5,132 nt of DNA, taken from the NCBI GenBank assembly GCA_020444765.1, contig JAGRHW010000265.1, forward strand, positions 1 through 5,132, written 5' to 3'. A program made the translations under genes and the position numbers. Source of the DNA: Gammaproteobacteria bacterium. GTDB taxonomy: Bacteria; Pseudomonadota; Gammaproteobacteria; Granulosicoccales; Granulosicoccaceae. Shown here piece after piece: positions 1 to 5,132 of this stretch (positions are counted from its first letter, which is position 1; each line of letters starts with the position of its first letter). The notes below the pieces were generated by a model. That model was not told the origin of the DNA. It did no database searches and saw nothing but the letters and a program-made list of their open reading frames with translations.

Positions 1-22
1 TGTCTCCCGGGTAAAAGACTGA
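1..22 (+). CDS. efp: 3' end of elongation factor P (partial)
   Basis: Only the last six codons and the stop are inside the window. Reading from base 2 gives V-S-R-V-K-D followed by TGA at 20-22. E. coli EF-P, as I remember it, ends G-E-Y-V-S-R-V-K, so the tail matches in the right place. The next gene downstream encodes the EF-P-modifying ligase EpmA, with only five bases between this stop and its ATG. EF-P is a tRNA-shaped translation factor that enters the ribosome next to the peptidyl site and relieves stalling at consecutive prolines. The modified lysine itself lies upstream of the window. Confidence rests on a short match plus context; a chance reading of six codons is possible but unlikely given the neighbour. 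Confidence 0.75.
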
Positions 23-27
23 TCAGC

Positions 28-1002
28 ATGGAAACAAACACCTGGCGTCCTACAGCCGGTCTCGATGTGCTTCGTCAGCGCGCCAGTTTGCTGGCTGATA
101 TACGTCAGTTCTTTCAGCATCACGAGGTGCTGGAAGTCGAAACGCCGGTGCTTTCCGCGTCCGCTGCCACCGATCCGAATATTCACAGCATGTCGTTGAC
201 CATGGGCGATGGCGGCACGCGTTATCTGCACACCTCGCCGGAATTTCCGATGAAGCGTCTGCTGTGCGCCGGACTGGAAGATATCTATCAGATCAGCCGG
301 GTTTTCCGCGGCGCCGAGTACGGACGTAATCATAATCCCGAGTTCACCCTGCTGGAGTTTTATCGCAGCGGCTACGATCACCATGCGCTGATGCGCGAAC
401 TGGACGAACTGCTGCACACCGTCTGGACCGGCAAAGTGGCCTTGCCGCGCAGTCTGTACATGTCTTACGGCGAGGCGATCGCCAGTACTACCGGGCGGCC
501 GCTCGGTGAGCTTGACGGTCCGGCGATTCGCGGACTTTTACTCGATGCCGGACACCAGCCGCCCGATTCCATGGCTGATGACGATCTTGATGCCTGGCTG
601 GATCTGTTGATGACGCACCGGGTCGCGCCGGCGTTTGCCAGGGACCGCTTCACCTTTATCTATGATTATCCGGCCTCACAGGCCGCGCTGGCCAGAATCC
701 GCGCTGACGACCCGCCGGTCGGCGAGCGTTTCGAGTTGTATTATGGTGAGCTGGAAATCGCCAACGGCTTTCACGAACTGCAGGACGGCGACGAGCAGGC
801 CGAACGTTTTGCCGGTGATCTGGAAACGCGTCGTGCGCGCGGCCTGCCGCCGGTACCGCTCGACAACCGATTGATCGACGCCTTGCGGGCCGGCTTGCCG
901 GCCTGTGCCGGGGTTGCGGTAGGGCTGGATCGTCTGCTGATGCTGATGTGCGGAAAATCCTCGATTCGCGAGGTTATCAGCTTTGACTATCAGCATGCCT
1001 GA
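28..1002 (+). CDS. epmA: EF-P--(R)-beta-lysine ligase EpmA (PoxA/GenX/YjeA)
   Basis: This class II lysyl-tRNA synthetase paralogue lacks the anticodon-binding domain. It activates (R)-beta-lysine with ATP and attaches it to the conserved lysine of EF-P rather than to tRNA. At 324 residues it matches the E. coli enzyme (325). Motif 1 lies around residues 34-43 (V-L-E-V-E-T-P). Motif 2 spans 93-112 (F-R-G-A-E, then N-P-E-F-T-L-L-E-F-Y). Motif 3 spans 295-306 (G-V-A-V-G-L-D-R). The H-T-S-P-E-F block at 68-73 and the A-N-G-F-H-E-L block at 245-251 are also typical. Ala297 sits where E. coli has Ala298, a position that separates EpmA from LysRS, which has glycine there (from memory). The start gives the family's N-terminus (M-x-x-x-x-W-x-P). 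No strong Shine-Dalgarno precedes it, so coupling to efp translation is likely. The gene is intact. Confidence 0.96.
   Translation: METNTWRPTAGLDVLRQRASLLADIRQFFQHHEVLEVETPVLSASAATDPNIHSMSLTMGDGGTRYLHTSPEFPMKRLLCAGLEDIYQISRVFRGAEYGRNHNPEFTLLEFYRSGYDHHALMRELDELLHTVWTGKVALPRSLYMSYGEAIASTTGRPLGELDGPAIRGLLLDAGHQPPDSMADDDLDAWLDLLMTHRVAPAFARDRFTFIYDYPASQAALARIRADDPPVGERFELYYGELEIANGFHELQDGDEQAERFAGDLETRRARGLPPVPLDNRLIDALRAGLPACAGVAVGLDRLLMLMCGKSSIREVISFDYQHA
970..973 (+). promoter_or_regulatory. Shine-Dalgarno candidate supporting a TTG start
   Basis: GAGG lies nine bases before TTG at 983, good spacing for a ribosome binding site. The in-frame ATG at 995 would be 21 bases away, too far. If used, the TTG start makes the overlap with epmA 20 bases; the ATG would make it 8. 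The four-base match is short and sits inside coding sequence, so it could be chance. Confidence 0.35.
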
Positions 1003-1507
1003 ACAAAGCCTGGATCGGGCGGGCGATGTTCTGCGGATGAACGATCTGCCGGAAGGGCGTCTTCAGGAGCTGCTGCTGGATTACGGCCTGGAGGTGGTTT
1101 TTCAGTCTGCGGGCGAGGTGATTGTCGGCAGTTACTGGGGCGATGAGGAGGCCGGTCTGGTAGCCAACCGCCTTTACCTGCGCGGGGACACGCCGGTACA
1201 TTCTGCGTTGCACGAAGCCTGTCATTTCATCTGCATGGATGAACAGCGCCGTGACCGGCTGCATACCGATGCCGGTGGTGACTATGACGAGGAAAATGCC
1301 GTCTGTTATCTACAGATCCTGTTGGCGGGGCGGCTGCGTGAAATGGGCATGCGGCGGATGTTCCGTGATATGGACCGCTGGGGTTACACGTTCAGACTGG
1401 GCAGTGCGGAACGCTGGTTCCGGAACGATGCCGACGATGCCCGGAGCTGGTTGCAACAACGTGGTCTGCTGGTCGATGAAAACCCGGCAGACCGGCTGAG
1501 TTTATAG
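983..1507 (+). CDS. HExxH metalloprotein, possible EF-P-linked hydroxylase-like protein
   Basis: I do not recognise this as a named family. It is a soluble protein of 174 residues with no signal peptide or membrane segment. A clear metal motif H-E-A-C-H lies at residues 77-81, and an acidic E-E-N-A-V-C-Y-L-Q block at 103-111 could supply a third ligand. The segment N-R-L (62-64), S-A-L-H-E-x-x-H (74-81) and R-R (89-90) can be laid over E. coli EpmC (YfcM), which has N-R-I, S-A-I-H-E-I-S-H and R-R with similar spacing (from memory). EpmC hydroxylates beta-lysylated EF-P. The gene overlaps the end of epmA and follows efp, so a role in EF-P modification is a reasonable inference. A gluzincin-type peptidase is the main alternative. 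The start is uncertain: TTG at 983 has GAGG nine bases upstream (970-973), while ATG at 995 lacks a Shine-Dalgarno; ATG at 1037 is also possible. The gene itself is secure, the function is not. Confidence 0.85.
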   Translation: MTISMPEQSLDRAGDVLRMNDLPEGRLQELLLDYGLEVVFQSAGEVIVGSYWGDEEAGLVANRLYLRGDTPVHSALHEACHFICMDEQRRDRLHTDAGGDYDEENAVCYLQILLAGRLREMGMRRMFRDMDRWGYTFRLGSAERWFRNDADDARSWLQQRGLLVDENPADRLSL

Positions 1508-2425
1508 ATTCATCAACACGCGAACATGGGCGGCCACACAACGGCCAAGCGCAGTCAGGTTGTAGCCGCCTTCCAGCATCGAAATCACGCGGCCATCGCT
1601 GAATTCATCGGCGATTGCGCATAACTTGCGGGTCGTCCAGACGTAGTCGTCGTCAGACAGGCCGAAACCGCCCATATCGTCTTCCCGATGCCCGTCGAAA
1701 CCGGCTGAAATAAACAGCAGTTGCGGTTCGAAGTCCCGTAAAGCCGGCAGCCAATGTGTTTGTACGGCGTAACGAAACTCCGGGCCGGCCGTTCCCGCCG
1801 GCAGCGGCACGTTGACCACCAGCCGTTCCATGGATTTACCGGCATAGCCGGGATAGAACGGATGCTGATAGGTTGAGCAGAACAGCACGTGCGGGTTGTG
1901 TGACAGGATGTCTTCGGTACCGTTGCCGTGGTGCACGTCAAAGTCGACGATCGCGACTCTTTCAAGTTTGTGATGCTCGATCGCATGCAGGGCCGCAACG
2001 GCAATATTGTTGAAGAAGCAAAAGCCCATTGCGGTGCCTTTTTCGGCATGATGACCGGGTGGTCGGACATTGCAGAAAGCCCGCTTCATGGTACCTGAAA
2101 CTACCAGGTCGGTCGCCAGAATACCCGCACCCGCCGAGCGCAGGGCCGCTTCCAGCGTGTAGGGATTCATCCAGGTATCCGGGTCCAGATGGTAAAAACC
2201 CTCGAGCGGCGAGTTGTTGAAGATACCTTCGACGTAGTCTTTGCTGTGCGCGCGCTCGAGCTGTTCGACCTCGGCGTTGGGCGCTTCGTAATAGCGCAGA
2301 AAATCCATCAATCCCTTGGATGACAGCTGATCCTCAACCGCCCGCAAGCGTTCCGGGCACTCGGGATGATCTTCGATCATCACGTGCCGCAGGCAATCGG
2401 GATGCGTGATATAGGCGGTTTGCAT
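1502..2425 (-). CDS. Zinc-dependent protein deacetylase, class II HDAC/AcuC-type
   Basis: This is a complete deacetylase of the arginase/HDAC fold, 307 residues, predicted cytoplasmic. The N-terminal H-P-E-C-P-E-R-L signature (20-27) is typical of class II-like bacterial members. R-P-P-G-H-H-A-E (121-128) carries the paired active-site histidines 125 and 126. D-F-D-V-H-H-G-N-G (161-169) gives zinc ligands Asp163 and His165, and S-A-G-F-D-G-H (240-246) gives Asp244. E-G-G-Y-N (285-289) holds the catalytic Tyr288. Known members remove acetyl or acyl groups from protein lysines (B. subtilis AcuC, R. palustris LdaA on acyl-CoA synthetases); others act on acetylpolyamines. The divergent neighbour is a Pat-type lysine acetyltransferase, which favours protein deacetylation. 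A good Shine-Dalgarno (GGAGAGA, complement of 2432-2438) precedes the ATG. The 3' end overlaps the convergent HExxH gene by six bases. The family is certain; the substrate is inferred. Confidence 0.95.
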   Translation of the reverse strand: MQTAYITHPDCLRHVMIEDHPECPERLRAVEDQLSSKGLMDFLRYYEAPNAEVEQLERAHSKDYVEGIFNNSPLEGFYHLDPDTWMNPYTLEAALRSAGAGILATDLVVSGTMKRAFCNVRPPGHHAEKGTAMGFCFFNNIAVAALHAIEHHKLERVAIVDFDVHHGNGTEDILSHNPHVLFCSTYQHPFYPGYAGKSMERLVVNVPLPAGTAGPEFRYAVQTHWLPALRDFEPQLLFISAGFDGHREDDMGGFGLSDDDYVWTTRKLCAIADEFSDGRVISMLEGGYNLTALGRCVAAHVRVLMNL

Positions 2426-2431
2426 GTTATG

Positions 2432-2438
2432 TCTCTCC
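2432..2438 (-). promoter_or_regulatory. Ribosome binding site of the deacetylase gene
   Basis: On the minus strand GGAGAGA stands six bases before the ATG at 2425. It is the clearest Shine-Dalgarno in the window and fixes this start, which also gives the expected class II HDAC N-terminus. Confidence 0.7.
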
Positions 2439-2446
2439 GGTGCGGC

Positions 2447-2463
2447 CGGCAGTCTGTCTGCCG
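2447..2463. repeat. Inverted repeat, 6-bp stem with 5-base loop
   Basis: CGGCAG (2447-2452) and CTGCCG (2458-2463) are perfect inverted copies separated by five bases. It lies 9 bases before the deacetylase Shine-Dalgarno on the minus strand, so it could form a hairpin in that gene's leader or be a protein-binding site. There is no T-tract on either side, so it is not a standard intrinsic terminator. Confidence 0.4.
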
Positions 2464-2603
2464 TTATATTGTTTATCCGTGTGTCTGGGTGGAATTCTTC
2501 TTATCGATTCAAGGCCTGGTCATCGCGCGTCGTTGCATAATTCTGGTGAGCCAAAGGTACTGCCGAGTCAATAGTAATTATTATTTTACAGGCCCTGACT
2601 GTT

Positions 2604-2625
2604 GTCATTGAAATATATCACACAG
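2604..2625. promoter_or_regulatory. CRP-like palindrome
   Basis: The right half TCACA (2618-2622) matches the CRP consensus fully; the left half ATTGA (2607-2611) matches TGTGA at three of five positions, with the correct six-base spacing. Expression of E. coli patZ is reported to depend on cAMP-CRP, so a CRP-type site upstream of a patZ homologue makes sense. An eight-of-ten core in AT-rich DNA can arise by chance, and whether this organism has CRP is unknown. Confidence 0.3.
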
Positions 2626-2683
2626 CGCGTGGGGAAGGCTGTCCCGTTTGTAATTCCATAGTATTTGCTGCAACGCAATAAGC

Positions 2684-2712
2684 TTATAAAATCATTCTGG
2701 AAATTATATATT
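2684..2712 (+). promoter_or_regulatory. Weak sigma-70-like promoter candidate for the acetyltransferase gene
   Basis: TATATT (2707-2712) differs from the -10 consensus at one position. Seventeen bases upstream TTATAA (2684-2689) matches the -35 consensus at only three of six. TATAAA at 2685-2690 is an alternative -10 without a suitable -35. The weak -35 would fit a promoter that needs an activator, such as at the CRP-like site further upstream, but the call is speculative. Confidence 0.2.
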
Positions 2713-2751
2713 GACGGGTGGCAGGTTGTAAGGTGCATCCGGTGCCGGTAA

Positions 2752-2763
2752 TCGACCAGTCGA
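2752..2763. repeat. Short inverted repeat next to the acetyltransferase ribosome binding site
   Basis: TCGAC (2752-2756) and GTCGA (2759-2763) are perfect inverted copies separated by CA. The right arm touches the probable Shine-Dalgarno GAGGG (2762-2766), which stands 12 bases before the ATG. A two-base loop is too tight for a stable RNA hairpin, so a DNA-binding dyad is the more natural reading, if it is functional at all. Confidence 0.3.
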
Positions 2764-2778
2764 GGGCAGTAGCAAGCT

Positions 2779-5132
2779 ATGTCGGAACATTATCTGAAAT
2801 CACTTTTTGACCCCCGCTCCGTGGTGCTGGTCGGTGCCAGCAAGCGGGCCGATTCACCGGGCCGCATTCTGCTGGACAGCCTGCTGGACGGCTACAGTGG
2901 TGATCTGCAACTGGTCAACCCGCATTATGCCGAAATCGACGGCCGGGTTTGCTACAAAAGCATCGACAAGCTGCCGACGCCGGTGGATCTGGCGATTGTC
3001 GTCACGCCGGCCAAAAGCGTCTGTCAGGTGATCCGCGACTGCGGTAAAAAAGGCATCGGCAGTGTGCTGTTGATGACCCGCGGTATCGGCCGGCTGGTTC
3101 GCGATGGCCGGCCTTCCAAGCGGGATGTGCTGGCCTGCGCCAAACAGGCCGGGGTGCGCGTCATGGGGCCGCGTGCGGCAGGCATGATCCGTACCTCCAG
3201 CCGGCTTAATGCAACCTATAGCCGCAATCAGATCCACAAGGGTAAGCTGGCTTTGGTGTCGAAATCCGGTACCTTGTGCAGCGCCGTGCTGGATTGGGCG
3301 GAGATGCAGAAAATCGGCTTTTCGAGTGTCATTTCCTATGGCACGGAGCTGAATATCGACATCGCCGACATCCTGGATTTTCTGGCCGACGATTATCAGA
3401 CGCGCAGTATCATTCTGCAGCTCGACGAAGTCGTCAATTCACGCCGCTTTATGAGCGCCTTGCGGGCTGCTGCGACCCGCAAGCCGGTCGTCGTGATGAA
3501 GTCCGGTCATCACGTGGGCAGTTACAGCGACGCGATCGCCAAGACCTCCGATACCCGTTCCATGGACGATGTTTTCCATGCCGCGATATCACGGGCCGGA
3601 CTGGTCAGGGTCTACACGTTTTCCAATCTGTTTGCGGCGGCCAAGACCCTGTCGGGCAATTTGCGCACGACCGGCACGCGGCTCGGTATTCTGTCCAACA
3701 GCCGGGGTACGGCGATGATGGCGACCGACCGTATGCGGCATCTCGGCAAACAGGTACCGCGACTCAGCGTTGAGCTGCAGGAAGCGCTCGGCGAGGTTTT
3801 GCATGTGTCCTGGTCGCGTGACAACCCGGTCGTACTCACCGATGGCTGTAATACGCCGGAGGATATTTCCAGGGCGACCAAAATCATGCTCGAATCGAAG
3901 GATCTGGATGCCTTGATGGTTATCTATGCGCCTGATCCGCGCACTGATCCCCTGCAAACGGCCGCGGCCGTGAGCAAGGTTGCCAAGGGTAAGCGCAAGC
4001 CCGTGCTGGCGGTCTGGATGGGCGAGGAGATCGTTGCCGACAGCCGCAAACTGCTGATCGAAAACGGCATCGCCAATTACCGCACGCCGGAAGCCGCGGT
4101 CGATGCCTTCAGCTTTCTCTGTACCTATCTGCGCAACCAGCAGTTGATGCTGCAAATACCTTATCCGCTAAGTAAGAACGAGCCGCCTGACATCGATAGT
4201 GCGCGACGGATCATCAACGGCAATCTGATGCAGAACAAGGTTGTATTGTCGCAAATTGATTCCCGCCTGTTGCTGGAGGCGTTCAATATCGAGTGTGCCG
4301 AGTCCTGGCGGGCGGCATCTCCGGACGAAGCCGTGCAGATAGCCGGGGAGATCGGTTATCCGGTGGTTTTGAAGATCGAGTCGCCGAATATTACCTACAA
4401 GTCCGACGTTAATGGAGTCAGACTTGGTGTAAGTGATGAGCAAACCCTGCGCGCCGAATATGAGGATATGATGCGTTGTGCCGCGAAATACCGGCCTGAT
4501 GCCGAAATCAGCGGCGTAATCGTCGCGCAAATGTACGAGCCGCGAAACGGCCGTGAACTGATGGTACGGATCATCAACGACCCGGCCTTCGGTCCGGTGA
4601 TCAGCTTTGGCGCCGGCGGTACGCGCTCACCGGCGCTGCGCGACCGGGCCATACAATTGCCACCCTTGAACCGCTATCTGGCCACCGATCTGATCAACAA
4701 GACGCGTGTCTCGATGCTGCTGGACAAATTCCGCAACCTGCCGGCCGCCAATCGCGACAAACTGCGTGAGGTGCTGATGCGGGTTTCGGAGATCGCCTGC
4801 GAACTGCCGCAGGTTTTCGAGCTGGTGATCAATCCGCTGGTGCTCGATGAACACCGCGCGGTTGTTACCGATGCCAGTGTCGTCATCCAGAAAACCAGGA
4901 GCACGGCGCGGCGTTACGATCATCTGGCGATTCATCCTTACCCGTCCGACTGGGTGCGCAGCGTCAGTCTGAAAGATGGCAGGCAGGTCGAAGTGAGGCC
5001 GGTGCGGCCCGAGGATGCGAAGGCCGAGGCGGAGTTTGTGCTCAATATGTCCAGTCAGTCCAAGTATTTCCGCTTTATGCACGCGGTCAAGGAGCTGACG
5101 CCGGAGATGCTTTCCCGTTTTACCAAAATCGA
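2779..5132 (+). CDS. pat: Pat/PatZ-like protein lysine acetyltransferase (acyl-CoA synthetase-like module plus GNAT), 3' end outside window
   Basis: The frame is open from ATG 2779 to the window edge, 784 codons without a stop. E. coli PatZ has 886 residues, so roughly the last 100 are missing. Residues 1-10 line up with PatZ without a gap, and an in-frame TAG at 2770 blocks any longer start. In order: CoA-binding Rossmann domain (V-V-L-V-G-A-S, 15-21); succinyl-CoA-ligase-like domains (L-A-L-V-S-K-S-G at 157-164 and R-L-G-I-L-S-N at 301-307); ATP-grasp region from about 485 (G-Y-P-V-V-L-K 526-532, E-L-V-I-N-P-L 681-687); and the start of the GNAT domain from about 733 (V-R-P-V-R-P-E-D). Salmonella and E. 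coli homologues acetylate lysines of Acs and other enzymes using acetyl-CoA; the synthetase-like part is non-catalytic and senses acetyl-CoA. Lys255 and Tyr540 stand about where synthetases have phospho-histidines. The GNAT acetyl-CoA loop cannot be checked here. Confidence 0.93.
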   Translation, partial: MSEHYLKSLFDPRSVVLVGASKRADSPGRILLDSLLDGYSGDLQLVNPHYAEIDGRVCYKSIDKLPTPVDLAIVVTPAKSVCQVIRDCGKKGIGSVLLMTRGIGRLVRDGRPSKRDVLACAKQAGVRVMGPRAAGMIRTSSRLNATYSRNQIHKGKLALVSKSGTLCSAVLDWAEMQKIGFSSVISYGTELNIDIADILDFLADDYQTRSIILQLDEVVNSRRFMSALRAAATRKPVVVMKSGHHVGSYSDAIAKTSDTRSMDDVFHAAISRAGLVRVYTFSNLFAAAKTLSGNLRTTGTRLGILSNSRGTAMMATDRMRHLGKQVPRLSVELQEALGEVLHVSWSRDNPVVLTDGCNTPEDISRATKIMLESKDLDALMVIYAPDPRTDPLQTAAAVSKVAKGKRKPVLAVWMGEEIVADSRKLLIENGIANYRTPEAAVDAFSFLCTYLRNQQLMLQIPYPLSKNEPPDIDSARRIINGNLMQNKVVLSQIDSRLLLEAFNIECAESWRAASPDEAVQIAGEIGYPVVLKIESPNITYKSDVNGVRLGVSDEQTLRAEYEDMMRCAAKYRPDAEISGVIVAQMYEPRNGRELMVRIINDPAFGPVISFGAGGTRSPALRDRAIQLPPLNRYLATDLINKTRVSMLLDKFRNLPAANRDKLREVLMRVSEIACELPQVFELVINPLVLDEHRAVVTDASVVIQKTRSTARRYDHLAIHPYPSDWVRSVSLKDGRQVEVRPVRPEDAKAEAEFVLNMSSQSKYFRFMHAVKELTPEMLSRFTKI

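Larger units (their letters stand above)
2426..2778. promoter_or_regulatory. Shared intergenic control region between divergent deacetylase and acetyltransferase genes
   Basis: This is 353 bases between two divergent start codons, so both promoters should lie here. It is clearly richer in A and T than the genes on either side, notably at 2571-2589 and 2677-2712. I see no credible gene. Minus-strand TATAAC (complement of 2463-2468) could be a -10 for the deacetylase, but no acceptable -35 stands at the right distance. Plus-strand hexamers, a CRP-like palindrome and two inverted repeats are listed separately. The perfect palindrome ATAAGCTTAT at 2678-2687 may be incidental in AT-rich sequence. 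No convincing sigma-54 site, riboswitch or terminator was found. Confidence 0.6.

Noticed and set aside
2566..2571. Minus-strand TTGACT, a good -35 match for the deacetylase gene
   Set aside because: No -10-like hexamer lies 15-19 bases downstream on that strand; the nearest AT-rich candidate is about 23 bases away.
2602..2607. Plus-strand TTGTCA, a good -35 match for pat
   Set aside because: The bases 16-18 downstream are GC-rich (around 2625-2630), with no -10.
2366..2611. Plus-strand open frame of 81 codons running from within the deacetylase gene into the intergenic region
   Set aside because: Its first part is antisense to a certain gene, it has no recognisable motif, and its cysteine- and aromatic-rich composition looks like random translation of non-coding DNA.
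2599..2625. CTGT and ACAG arms suggesting a LexA box
   Set aside because: The arms are separated by 19 bases instead of 8.
2540..2700. Repeated heptamer ATTCTGG at 2540-2546 and 2694-2700
   Set aside because: Two copies of seven bases in a 350-base region are within chance, and no longer flanking identity supports an operator pair.
2719..2737. Sigma-54-like sequence, TGGCAG followed by GTGCA
   Set aside because: The GG and GC elements are three bases too far apart for a -24/-12 promoter.
3276..3773. Plus-strand 165-codon frame overlapping pat in another reading frame
   Set aside because: It is a frame shadow: the pat frame through the same bases aligns continuously with PatZ and has no frameshift.
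3589..4155. Long minus-strand open frames opposite pat (also 2854-3237, 4168-4530 and 4627-5082)
   Set aside because: They are antisense shadows that arise from GC-biased codon use in the acetyltransferase gene, and they contain no family motifs.

Overview
The window reads as ordinary, dense chromosomal DNA of a gammaproteobacterium of moderately high GC. The reasons are an efp-epmA pair of the beta-lysylation type and a Pat/PatZ-type protein acetyltransferase that aligns with enterobacterial PatZ from its first residue. I cannot name a genus. There is no sign of a mobile element, phage, CRISPR array, rRNA or tRNA.

Left block (1-1507, + strand): the first 22 bases hold the last codons of a gene ending V-S-R-V-K-D-stop, almost certainly efp (elongation factor P). 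Five bases later comes epmA, the ligase that puts (R)-beta-lysine on EF-P. Overlapping the end of epmA is a 170-174 residue HExxH protein that I cannot assign to a named family. Around its metal motif it resembles E. coli EpmC (YfcM), the EF-P hydroxylase. The three genes look like one transcription unit for EF-P and its modification, and the HExxH gene is the most interesting item here.

Middle (1502-2425, - strand): a complete zinc-dependent deacetylase of the class II HDAC/AcuC type, with every catalytic residue present. Its 3' end overlaps that of the HExxH gene by six bases (convergent), with no room for a terminator between them.

Control region (2426-2778): about 350 bases without a gene, visibly AT-richer than the flanks. 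It has a CRP-like half-conserved palindrome, weak promoter-like hexamers and two small inverted repeats.

Right block (2779 to the window end, + strand): 784 codons of a Pat/PatZ-like protein, made of a degenerate NDP-forming acyl-CoA synthetase module followed by the beginning of a GNAT domain that is cut by the window edge. Residues at the positions of both phospho-carrier histidines appear replaced, which fits a regulatory rather than synthetase role.

Together, the deacetylase and acetyltransferase form a divergent 'eraser/writer' pair sharing one control region, plausibly setting lysine acetylation of acyl-CoA synthetases and other central-metabolism enzymes. The left block serves EF-P-dependent translation of polyproline stretches. 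Nothing in the sequence ties the two modules together beyond adjacency.
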